NCBI RefSeq assembly: GCF_025548555.1
Contig: NZ_JAJLPA010000030.1
Span: 1 to 39,171, forward strand
Source of the DNA: Sphingomonas sp. A2-49
GTDB lineage: Bacteria > Pseudomonadota > Alphaproteobacteria > Sphingomonadales > Sphingomonadaceae
DNA: 39,171 bases
Direction of reading: 5' to 3'
Part shown: positions 14,903 through 22,022 of the stretch, in pieces
Layout of the letters: every line of letters begins with the position of its first letter
Numbering within the stretch: position 1 is the first letter of the stretch
Position numbers and translations under genes: made by a program
Notes under the pieces: generated by a model
Told to the model about the DNA's origin: nothing
Seen by the model: only the letters and a program-made list of their open reading frames with translations
The model's database searches: none

Positions 14903-15451
14903 ATGACCGACAATCGCCAGTCCCTTTCCGACCTCGCGTCGCTGACGCAGCAGCCGGCACCGGCCGCCAACGCCGCACCGGCGGTGACGACCGACGGCGA
15001 GGCCCCCGCGGCACCGACGCACGTCGTCCCGACGATGCCGCTGCGCGAGCAGATCCTCGACAAGTTCGGCCGCGCCTATGCGACCGGTCGCCGCAAGGAT
15101 GCCGTCGCCCGCGTCTGGATCAAGCCGGGTTCGGGCAAGATCACGATCAACGGTCGCGATCAGGAAGTCTATTTCGCACGGCCGACGCTGCGCCTCGTCA
15201 TCAACCAGGTGTTCGGCATCACCGAGCGCGAAGGCCAGTATGACGTCGTCTGCACCGTCAAGGGCGGCGGCCTGTCGGGCCAGGCCGGCGCGGTCAAGCA
15301 CGGCATCAGCCAGGCGCTGACCCGGTTCGAGCCGGTGCTGCGCGCGCCGGTAAAGGCCGCGGGCTTCCTGACCCGCGACAGCCGCACCGTCGAGCGCAAG
15401 AAGTACGGCCGCGCCAAGGCACGCCGCAGCTTCCAGTTCTCGAAGCGCTAA
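14903..15451 (+). CDS. rpsI: 30S ribosomal protein S9, with N-terminal extension
   Basis: A protein of 182 residues. The S9 core begins near residue 56 (RAYATGRRKDAVARVWIKPG). It includes YFARPTLRLVINQVF, GGGLSGQAGAVKHGISQAL and the C-terminal KKYGRAKARRSFQFSKR, whose last Arg contacts the P-site tRNA. About 50 residues rich in Ala, Pro and Thr precede the core, compared with about 130 total residues in E. coli S9. Such extensions are known to me from alphaproteobacterial S9 proteins. The ATG at 14903 abuts the rplM stop, which supports the long form. A strong terminator follows. Confidence 0.97.
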   Translation: MTDNRQSLSDLASLTQQPAPAANAAPAVTTDGEAPAAPTHVVPTMPLREQILDKFGRAYATGRRKDAVARVWIKPGSGKITINGRDQEVYFARPTLRLVINQVFGITEREGQYDVVCTVKGGGLSGQAGAVKHGISQALTRFEPVLRAPVKAAGFLTRDSRTVERKKYGRAKARRSFQFSKR

Positions 15452-15477
15452 AACGCGACGACATCGCTGTCGACAAG

Positions 15478-15506
15478 GGGCGGTCCGGCAACGGGCCGCC
15501 CTTTTT
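15478..15506 (+). terminator. Intrinsic terminator of rplM-rpsI
   Basis: GGGCGGTCCG (15478-15487) pairs with CGGGCCGCCC (15492-15501), with one T-G pair, around the stable GCAA tetraloop. It is followed by five T residues and TTGTTT after a G. This is the clearest rho-independent terminator in the window. Confidence 0.93.
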
Positions 15507-15844
15507 GTTTGTGATTTCAGCATCATCCGGCAGGCCTCGCGCAAGATACGCCGCCGGCTCGCAGCATCCGGCCGCGAATCGCCTGCCCCGTGGATATGAT
15601 TAACGAATGAATTCGCGATGAATCGTCACCGACATCATACGCCACAAAAGTTCTATTCCGCGCGTTTCACTTTGCTACGTTAACAATAATGAACGCTGTA
15701 ATAGAAGAACAATTTTATAGCTGCTTCATTTTGGGATTAACTTACCCCTTTCTCGATCATCATTCGATCTTCTAACGATGTCCTACCGAATAGTCGCCGA
15801 CGGGGTGACGTATCGGATAAAACGTTTAACTAGAGGGACTTATC
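15507..15844. other. AT-rich intergenic stretch before the PEPxxWA gene
   Basis: No gene is seen here. From about 15590 to 15780 the base composition falls far below that of the genome around it. It contains a 7-bp inverted repeat, TTCTATT (15651-15657) and AATAGAA (15700-15706), and an imperfect hairpin at 15786-15816. The stretch ends with AGAGGGACTTATC, the ribosome binding site of the PEPxxWA gene. It probably holds the promoter and a long 5' leader of that gene; several AT-rich hexamers could serve as -10, so none is chosen. Confidence 0.5.
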
Positions 15845-16573
15845 ATGATCCGCACCGCTCTTTCGCTGCTCGCTCTCGGTACTGCACTCGCCGCCGCACC
15901 TGCTTCGGCCGCCACCCAGATCACCTCGGTCGCCGCCGATGGGTCGAACCATCTCGCCGTTCCGGGCAGCACCATCAACATGACGTTCGATCTCGATGCG
16001 GGCACCGCCGCCGAAGCCGCGTCGAAGGGCCTCACCGCGACGTTCAACGGCGCGCTGGCCAGCCGCACCACCGTCAGCCCCACGGGCGTCACGCCGTACG
16101 GCGTGTTCGCGTTCGCGCCGAACCCGAATGACGGCAACGGCTATTTCGCCATCGGCGGCATCGACAGCTTCGGCCTGCAATCGTCGCTGCAGCTGCTGGG
16201 CACGCAGGCCTTCTCCAGCATCAGCCTGTTCGTCGGCTCGCTCGACACCTACAACACGGTGGAGCTGCTCGACGCGGCCGGTACGGCGATCGGCACCTAT
16301 TCCGGGACGGCCATGTCCGGCGGGGCCATCCCGCTCGGCGCCATGACGCCCTCCAACAACCGGCGCGTGACCTTCACCGGCACCGACGGCACCGTCTTCT
16401 ACGGGGCGAAGTTCTACAACCAGGGCAACAACAGTGCGTTCGAGTTCGACAACGTGTCGTTCACCGCCGCCGTGCCCGAGCCGGCGACCTGGGCGATGAT
16501 GATCCTGGGTTTCGGCATGGTCGGCTTCGCGGCGCGCAACCGCCGCCGCAGCACGGCGATGCAGACCGCCTGA
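15845..16573 (+). CDS. PEPxxWA-CTERM sorting domain protein
   Basis: A protein of 242 residues. A signal peptide (MIRTALSLLALGTALAAAPASA) is followed by a mature part rich in Ala, Gly, Thr and Asn, probably beta-rich. At the C-terminus lies a PEPxxWA signal (PEPATWAMMILGFG, from about residue 211), then a transmembrane stretch and RNRRR. Such signals are processed by exosortase-type systems and mark surface or secreted proteins, often co-occurring with extracellular polysaccharide genes. The mature part contains FGLQSSLQ and AKFYNQGNNSAFEFDNVSF, recalling the Npun_F0296-like/PEP-CTERM exoprotein class; its function is unknown. AGAGGG lies seven bases before the ATG. Confidence 0.93.
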   Translation: MIRTALSLLALGTALAAAPASAATQITSVAADGSNHLAVPGSTINMTFDLDAGTAAEAASKGLTATFNGALASRTTVSPTGVTPYGVFAFAPNPNDGNGYFAIGGIDSFGLQSSLQLLGTQAFSSISLFVGSLDTYNTVELLDAAGTAIGTYSGTAMSGGAIPLGAMTPSNNRRVTFTGTDGTVFYGAKFYNQGNNSAFEFDNVSFTAAVPEPATWAMMILGFGMVGFAARNRRRSTAMQTA

Positions 16574-16586
16574 TCGCGCGACGCGA

Positions 16587-16618
16587 CGAAGGCCGCCGGA
16601 TCGTTCCGGCGGCCTTCG
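16587..16618 (+). terminator. Hairpin after the PEPxxWA gene
   Basis: CGAAGGCCGCCGGA (16587-16600) and TCCGGCGGCCTTCG (16605-16618) form a perfect 14-bp stem with the loop TCGT. It lies 14 bases after the stop codon. The T run is poor (CTTGCG), but the stem is very stable, so it is likely to be the transcript end or an mRNA-protecting hairpin. Confidence 0.8.
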
Positions 16619-16723
16619 CTTGCGCGTGAGTTGCGGGAAATCCCCGCACGCCCGTGGGTTGCCCTGACGCGGCACCGGGGCTAGCCCCGGCGGCCACAGC
16701 GAAACGACCAGGAGCCGCCCGTC

Positions 16724-18949
16724 ATGCCCGCCATCCTCGATCGCCGCCAGATGCTCGCCTCCGGCGCGACCCTCGCCGGCCTGACGTTCGGGGCGCCGGT
16801 GCTGGCGCAGAGCGACCGCGTCGAAAGCCTGATCGCCAGGATGACGCCGCAGGAAAAGGCGGGGCAATTATCCTGCTTCTCCGACCAGATCCGGCCGATC
16901 GGCGTGCCCTTCAACCCCGGGCTCGCCAGCGGCGGCGCGAGCGAGCAGCTGGCCCGGATCCGGACCGGCGCGATCGGCATGCTGTTCAACGGCGTCGGCT
17001 ATGCCGGCGCGAAGGCGGCGCAGGATGCCGCGATGCAGACGCGGCTCAGGATCCCGCTGATCTTCGCCGGCGACGTCATCCACGGCCTGCGCACCGCCTA
17101 TCCGCTGCCCATCGCGGAGGCGTGCGCGTTCGACCCCGACCTCGCGATGCGCACCGCGCGCGCCGCCGCGCTGGAAAGCACCGCGCTCGGCATCCACTGG
17201 ACCTTCGCGCCGATGGTCGACGTCGCCCGGGACCAGCGCTGGGGCCGCGTCGCCGAGGGATCGGGCGAGGACCCCTATCTGGGCGCCGCGCTGGGCGTCG
17301 CGCGCGTCCGCGGCTTCCAGGGCCCCGACCTGACGGACGCGACCCGCGTCGCCGCCTGCGCCAAGCATTTCGCCGCCTACGGCGCGGTGTCGGGCGGCAT
17401 GGAGTATAATTTCACCGAGATCAGCCCGTCGACCCTGCAAGAGGTCCATCTGGCGCCGTTCAGGGCAGCGGTCGACGCGGGCGTCGCGACGCTGATGAGC
17501 GCGTTCAACGACATCGACGGCGTGCCGTCGTCGGGCAACCGCTGGCTGATGACGGACCTGTTGCGCGGCGAATGGAAGTTCGGCGGCATGGTCGTGGGCG
17601 ACTATACCGCCGACGAGGAACTGATCGCCCACGGCTACGCCAGCGACGGCCGCGACGCGGCGAAGAAGGCGTTCCTGGCGGGTATGGACATGGCCATGCA
17701 GTCGAACCTGTTCAACCTGTGGCTGCCCGACCTGGTCGAGAAGGGCGAGGTGCCGGTCGCCCGGCTCGACGAGGGCGTGCGCCGCGTGCTGCACCTCAAG
17801 GAGCGGATCGGCCTGCTCGCCAACCCCTATCGCTCGATCAGCAGCAAGGCGGAACGGACCAGCGTGGCGACGCCGGCGATGCTGAAGCTGAGCCGCGAGG
17901 CCGCCGCGCGATCGATCGTGCTGTTGAAGAACGAGGGCAATGTGCTGCCGCTGGCGAAGGGCACGAAGATCGCGCTGGTCGGGCCGTTCGCGGAGGATGT
18001 CGAGAATGTCGTCGGCACCTGGGCGTTCATGGCGGACCAGAGGCTGAACGTCTCGATCGCCGCCGGGCTGCGCAACCGCAAGGCGGACGTTACGGTCGCC
18101 AAGGGGTCCGAGGTCGAGGCCGCGATCCCCGGCGGCATCGAGGCCGCGGTCGCCGCGGCACGCGCGGCGGACGTCGTGCTGCTGGCGGTCGGCGAGACGC
18201 AGCTGATGTCGGGCGAGGCGCAGGCCCGCGTCGAGATCACCATTCCCCCGGCCCAGATGGCGCTGGCCGAGGCGGTGGCCACGACCGGCAAGCCCGTCGT
18301 CGTGCTGCTGCGCCACGGCCGGGCGCTGGCGCTGGAGGGCGCGGTCAAGGCGGCCCCGGCGATCCTGGCGACCTGGTTCCTGGGCTCCGAAAGCGGCAAC
18401 GGCATCGCCGACGTGCTGTTCGGCGACGTCAATCCGTCCGCCAGGCTGTCGGCGAGCTTCCCCGTCTTCAGCGGACAGGAACCGTATTTCTACAATCACA
18501 AGACCAGCGGCCGGCCACAGCCCGACGGCCCGCTCGCCGAATACAAGGCGCGCTATCGCGAAACGCGCAACGAGGCGCTGTATCCGTTCGGCCACGGGCT
18601 CGGCTACACCAGCTTCGCGATCTCGAACGTCGTCGTACCGGCGCGGATGACCGACCGGTTCGAGGTCACCGCCACCGTCACCAACACCGGTGCACGCGCC
18701 GGTGACGAGGTCGTGCAGCTCTATATCCACGACGTCGTCGCCAGCCATACGCGGCCGATCCGCGAGCTTAAGGGGTTCCAGCGCGTCACGCTGGCGCCGG
18801 GCCAGGCGAAGCAGGTCCGCTTCCCGCTGACCCGCGACGACCTGCGCTTCTGGAAGGACGACGGCTGGGTGGTGGAGCCGGGCACCTTCCACGTCTGGGT
18901 CGCCGACAGCGCGACGGGCGGCGAGCGCCGGCAGTTCGAGCTCGCCTGA
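16724..18949 (+). CDS. bglX: Glycoside hydrolase family 3, BglX-like beta-glucosidase
   Basis: A protein of 741 residues. An N-terminal export signal contains RRQMLASGATLAGLTFGAPVLA, with twin Arg at 7-8 resembling a Tat signal. The GH3 N-domain (about 35-345) shows IFAGDVIHGLRTAYP, the APMVDVARDQRWGRVAEGSGEDPYLG block and ACAKHFAAYG. The catalytic nucleophile is Asp293 in GGMVVGDYTADEEL. A GH3 C-domain (SIVLLKNEGNVLPL...) and a fibronectin III-like domain (FEVTATVTNTGARAGDEVVQLYI) follow. This is the domain order of periplasmic BglX. It likely cleaves beta-glucosides or xylosides in the periplasm. CAGGAG precedes the ATG at 16724. Confidence 0.93.
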   Translation: MPAILDRRQMLASGATLAGLTFGAPVLAQSDRVESLIARMTPQEKAGQLSCFSDQIRPIGVPFNPGLASGGASEQLARIRTGAIGMLFNGVGYAGAKAAQDAAMQTRLRIPLIFAGDVIHGLRTAYPLPIAEACAFDPDLAMRTARAAALESTALGIHWTFAPMVDVARDQRWGRVAEGSGEDPYLGAALGVARVRGFQGPDLTDATRVAACAKHFAAYGAVSGGMEYNFTEISPSTLQEVHLAPFRAAVDAGVATLMSAFNDIDGVPSSGNRWLMTDLLRGEWKFGGMVVGDYTADEELIAHGYASDGRDAAKKAFLAGMDMAMQSNLFNLWLPDLVEKGEVPVARLDEGVRRVLHLKERIGLLANPYRSISSKAERTSVATPAMLKLSREAAARSIVLLKNEGNVLPLAKGTKIALVGPFAEDVENVVGTWAFMADQRLNVSIAAGLRNRKADVTVAKGSEVEAAIPGGIEAAVAAARAADVVLLAVGETQLMSGEAQARVEITIPPAQMALAEAVATTGKPVVVLLRHGRALALEGAVKAAPAILATWFLGSESGNGIADVLFGDVNPSARLSASFPVFSGQEPYFYNHKTSGRPQPDGPLAEYKARYRETRNEALYPFGHGLGYTSFAISNVVVPARMTDRFEVTATVTNTGARAGDEVVQLYIHDVVASHTRPIRELKGFQRVTLAPGQAKQVRFPLTRDDLRFWKDDGWVVEPGTFHVWVADSATGGERRQFELA

Positions 18950-18950
18950 C

Positions 18951-18977
18951 GCGTTCCGCCCCGCCTGCCCGGAACGC
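18951..18977 (+). terminator. Hairpin after the GH3 gene
   Basis: GCGTTCCG (18951-18958) pairs with CGGAACGC (18970-18977) around an 11-base loop, directly after the bglX stop. ATTTT follows after a few bases. A second inverted repeat with a related arm (GGGAACG 19036-19042, CGTTCCC 19056-19062) lies before the convergent modC stop. Confidence 0.55.
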
Positions 18978-19035
18978 GCGATTTTCGCGCCGAGGGCGGG
19001 ATCGTGCCCGCCGCCCGTCGCGACCGGACACGATC

Positions 19036-19062
19036 GGGAACGCTGCCGGAAACCCCGTTCCC
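19036..19062 (-). terminator. Hairpin after modC
   Basis: GGGAACG (19036-19042) and CGTTCCC (19056-19062) form a 7-bp stem with a 13-base loop, 30 bases downstream of the modC stop on the minus strand. It has no T run. It may end the modABC transcript or simply form part of a bidirectional end between convergent genes. Confidence 0.35.
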
Positions 19063-19091
19063 GCAGTATCCGGCCGCGCCCCGATCCCGGC

Positions 19092-19694
19092 CTAGACCCG
19101 CACGATCCGCGTCCCCAGCAACGCCGCCTCGTCGGGGTCGTGCGTGACCATCAGGATCGGCAGCCCGGCCTCGTCGCGGACGCGCAGGATCGCGTCCATG
19201 ATCTCGCCACGCCGCGCCCGGTCGAGCGACGACAAAGGCTCGTCGAGCAGCAGGAAGGCGGGGTCGCTCAGCAGCGCGCGGCCGATCGCGACGCGGCGCG
19301 CCTCGCCGCCGGACAGCGTCCGTGGCCAGCGATCGAGCAGGTGACCGACCCCCAGCATCGCGACCACCGCCGCCAGCCCATCCTCGCCGGCCGCACCGTA
19401 GAGCAGGTTGGCACGCACGCGCCGGTGCGGGAACAGCCGCGGTTCCTGAAAGACATAGCCCGCGCGGCGTCGCTCGGGCGCGATGTCGATCCCGGCCGCC
19501 GCGTCGAACAGCGGCCGCCCGGCCACCGCGATGCGGCCGCGATCGGGCCGCAGCAGGCCGGCGACCATGTTGAGCACGCTCGTCTTGCCGATCCCCGACG
19601 GACCGAACAGCACGGTGAGGCCCGCGCCGGCGACCAGCTCGATGTCCACCACGGCCTCGCCCAGCCGCTTCTCCACCGCGATCTCAAAGGACAT
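19092..19694 (-). CDS. modC: Molybdate ABC transporter ATP-binding protein, short form
   Basis: A protein of 200 residues forming the ATPase of the molybdate importer. Walker A is FGPSGIGKTS (about 30-39), the Q-loop is VFQEPRLFPHRRV, the signature is TLSGGEARRVAIGRALL, Walker B is FLLLDEPLSSLD and the H-loop is VTHDPDEA. The protein ends shortly after the H-loop; the C-terminal Mop/TOBE molybdate-binding domain of E. coli ModC (about 350 residues) is absent. The nucleotide-binding domain is complete, so this is a short but probably active form. Its start overlaps the modB end by 11 bases. Confidence 0.9.
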   Translation of the reverse strand: MSFEIAVEKRLGEAVVDIELVAGAGLTVLFGPSGIGKTSVLNMVAGLLRPDRGRIAVAGRPLFDAAAGIDIAPERRRAGYVFQEPRLFPHRRVRANLLYGAAGEDGLAAVVAMLGVGHLLDRWPRTLSGGEARRVAIGRALLSDPAFLLLDEPLSSLDRARRGEIMDAILRVRDEAGLPILMVTHDPDEAALLGTRIVRV

Positions 19695-20373
19695 GCAGCC
19701 CCCGCCGCACCCTGCGCGTCAGCAGTTCCGACGCGACCAGCGCCACGAGGCTGAGCACGACCGACATCGCCGACAGCCGCCATACCGTCGCCTCCGCCCC
19801 CGGTTGCTGCAAGGCGGAATAGATCGCGAGCGGCAGCGTCTGCGTCTCGCCCGGCACGTTCGAGACGAAGGTAATCGTCGCGCCGAATTCGCCGATCGAG
19901 CGAGCGAAGCCCAGCACCGCGCCGGCGAACACGCCGGGCAGGCTGAGCGGCAGCGTCAGCGTCCAGAACACGCGCGCCGGGCCGGCCCCCAAAGTCCGCG
20001 CCGCGCTTTCGAGGCGGCGGTCGACCGCCTCGATCGACAGCCGGATCGCGCGCACCGTCAGCGGCAGCGCCATCACCGCGGCGGCGATCGCCGCGCCGGT
20101 CCAGCGAAACAGCACGGTGACGCCGAACCAGCGCTCCAGCACGCCGCCGATCGGCCCCGCCGGGCCGAACGCCAGCAACAGCAGCCAGCCCGTCACCACC
20201 GGCGGCACCACCAGCGGCAGGTGGACGACCGCGTCGAGCAGCAGCTTGCCGGGAAACCGCCCCCGCGCCAGCAGCCAGGCGAGCGCAAAGGCGACCGGCA
20301 GTACCGCCAGCATCGCCACCGCGCCGACCTTCAGCGACAGCGCGACGATCGTCCATTCCGCGGCAGAAAGCAT
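19684..20373 (-). CDS. modB: Molybdate ABC transporter permease
   Basis: A protein of 229 residues with five predicted transmembrane helices. It forms the channel for molybdate in the inner membrane. The segment LESAARTLGAGPARVFWTLTLPLSLPG matches the EAA loop that docks to the ATPase, and GFARSIGEFGATITFVSNVPGETQTLPLAIY is typical of ModB. The ATG overlaps the modA stop by one base (TGATG) and its 3' end overlaps modC, so the three genes form one coupled operon. Confidence 0.95.
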   Translation of the reverse strand: MLSAAEWTIVALSLKVGAVAMLAVLPVAFALAWLLARGRFPGKLLLDAVVHLPLVVPPVVTGWLLLLAFGPAGPIGGVLERWFGVTVLFRWTGAAIAAAVMALPLTVRAIRLSIEAVDRRLESAARTLGAGPARVFWTLTLPLSLPGVFAGAVLGFARSIGEFGATITFVSNVPGETQTLPLAIYSALQQPGAEATVWRLSAMSVVLSLVALVASELLTRRVRRGLHVL

Positions 20374-21128
20374 CAGCGCGCGGTGAAGCCGTAGCGGACG
20401 AACACCGCCTTCCCCGCCGGGCTGACGAGGAAGCGACGGAACGCCTCCCCTTCCGAGTTGGTCGAGGCTGCGAGGCGCGCGACGGGATAGACGATCGGGG
20501 GATGGCTCGTCGCCGGGAACACGCCCGCGATCCGTACCGCGCGCGACGCCCGGGCGTCGGTGGCATAGACGATGCCAAGCGGTGCGGCGCCGCGTTCGAC
20601 CAGCGCCAGCGCGGCGCGCACGCTGTCACCGCGCACGACGCGCGGCGCGACCGCGCTCCATACACCGAGCCGGCGCAGCGCCGCCTCGGCATATCTTCCG
20701 GCCGGCACCGGGGCGTCCGCCATCGCCAGCGGCCCCGCCGCCAGCACCCGCGCCAGCGCCGCGGGCGGACGCACCGGAATGCGCACGCGGTCGCCCTTCG
20801 CGGCGATCACCACCAGCCGGTTGCCGAGGAAGGTGACGCGGGACGCGGCGACGATCAGCCGCCGCGCCGCGAGTGCATCCATCCATTCGGTATCGGCGGA
20901 CACGAACAGGTCGGCCGCGCCCCCCGCCTCCACCTGCCGTGCCAGCGCGGAGGAGGCGGCGAACGAGATCACCGGCCGCGGATGCCCGCGTCGCGCCCAG
21001 ACGTCCGCGGCGGCGGTCATCGATTCCTGGAGGCTGGCCGCCGCGAGCACCAGCGGCGGCCTGGCTTGCGCCGACGCGGACGGCACGACGCCGAGCATCG
21101 CCAGCGCCAGCAACAGGGGACGGACCAT
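20373..21128 (-). CDS. modA: Molybdate ABC transporter substrate-binding protein
   Basis: A protein of 251 residues with a signal peptide (MVRPLLLALAMLGVVPSASA). The mature protein begins LVLAAASLQESMTAAAD and contains ISFAASSALARQVEAGGAADLFVSAD, both of which place Ser and Asp side chains for oxyanion binding in ModA. It also has GYVYATDAR-like GIVYATDARAS near residue 190. It binds molybdate or tungstate in the periplasm and delivers it to ModBC. The ATG at 21128 is preferred over the upstream TTG because GAGGG lies eight bases before it. It is the first gene of the modABC operon. Confidence 0.94.
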   Translation of the reverse strand: MVRPLLLALAMLGVVPSASAQARPPLVLAAASLQESMTAAADVWARRGHPRPVISFAASSALARQVEAGGAADLFVSADTEWMDALAARRLIVAASRVTFLGNRLVVIAAKGDRVRIPVRPPAALARVLAAGPLAMADAPVPAGRYAEAALRRLGVWSAVAPRVVRGDSVRAALALVERGAAPLGIVYATDARASRAVRIAGVFPATSHPPIVYPVARLAASTNSEGEAFRRFLVSPAGKAVFVRYGFTAR

Positions 21129-21543
21129 CGGCAAAACCCTCGAACAACGACTGTTATGATCGGCCGTATATCAAGCCTCGCATGGATGCGACCGCCGTTT
21201 CGCAGGCCGGGCTTCGATCGCGGTCCAGCCGGTTCCGCCCGAGCAGGCACCTGGCGAAGCCCATGTCGCCCATGATCGCACGCATGCTTGTCCGCCGGGG
21301 CGCATCATGGACGTCGCATCGGCAACGTCGTCGGGCCGAGACGGAGCGCGTCACACACGGCGTGGCAGCGATCGACGGTGGCAGGCGTCGACGATCGACC
21401 GCACCCTAGCCCAGGCGAGGATGTTATAGGGTCATCGGTCGTGGCGCAGAGGACAATGTGATGAACGTAAGACCGATGGCCGGCCTATGCGCCCATCTTG
21501 CCCACGTCGATCGATCGGCCGTGCGCGGTGACTGCCTTCGGGT
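21129..21543. other. Intergenic stretch upstream of modA
   Basis: No supported gene is seen in these 415 bases. Close to modA there is a small AT-rich patch (TGATATAC and CATAAC on the minus strand, about 21145-21172) that may hold the modA promoter. A convincing ModE-type palindrome was not found. The rest has GC-rich, gene-like composition but only short or shadow frames, so it may be a decayed gene. Confidence 0.4.
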
Positions 21544-21957
21544 TTATCGATCGTCGCGGCAGGTGAGATAACGGCCCTTCATGCCGACCTGCGCCGCTTC
21601 GCCCGATGCGACGTCGGCGGTGGCGTTACCGCGCTTGGTTCCGACCGTAATGCGGGCCGGTCCCACCAGTTTGCACGCGATCTCGGTTCCGGCCTGCGTG
21701 CACGCCTTGTCCAGATGCTGATCGGGTGTCGACCCCTCGACGGGCTCCACGAGAAAGGTCGCGCCTGTCGTTCCGCCGAACAATGCGGCGCCGAGGCCGC
21801 CCAACATGTTGACGCGCCAGGATCCGTCACGCTCGCGCTTCAAGCCCGTTTGCGGCGCCAGCCGAGCACATAGCCCGGCAACGGGCGGGGACGTTTGCGC
21901 TCCCGCCGCCGTGCTGACGATCGTGGCCGCAGCAACCAACATCTGCCTCATCGCCAT
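21544..21957 (-). CDS. Small secreted protein of unknown function
   Basis: A protein of 137 residues. A signal peptide (MAMRQMLVAAATIVSTAAGA) is followed by QTSPPVAGLCARLAPQTGL, a Gly-rich segment (MLGGLGAALFGGTTGATF) and a C-terminal part with two further Cys (DKACTQAG, EIACKLVG) and YLTCRDDR, giving four Cys in the mature part that may form disulfides in the periplasm. No family is recognised. AGGA lies seven bases before the ATG at 21957. It lies downstream of the large GH18/NodB/GT2 gene on the same strand, with 65 bases between. Confidence 0.65.
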   Translation of the reverse strand: MAMRQMLVAAATIVSTAAGAQTSPPVAGLCARLAPQTGLKRERDGSWRVNMLGGLGAALFGGTTGATFLVEPVEGSTPDQHLDKACTQAGTEIACKLVGPARITVGTKRGNATADVASGEAAQVGMKGRYLTCRDDR

Positions 21958-22022
21958 TGGGTCATCCTACGTTCTAGCGAAGGACGGTCATATATGGACA
22001 CATCGACCTTTACCAGTCCCCT

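Noticed and set aside
15478..16618. CRISPR-like or mobile-element repeats suggested by strong hairpins
   Set aside because: The hairpins are single, differ in sequence and lie directly after stop codons, as terminators do.
19033..19044. GATCGGGAACGC shared by 19033-19044 and 37752-37763
   Set aside because: A single 12-base match in GC-rich DNA with no shared context; likely chance.
21135..21543. Possible small gene at 21461 with AGAGGA before an ATG
   Set aside because: It has only 36 codons, no recognisable feature, and runs into the 3' end of the opposite gene; not supported enough to list.
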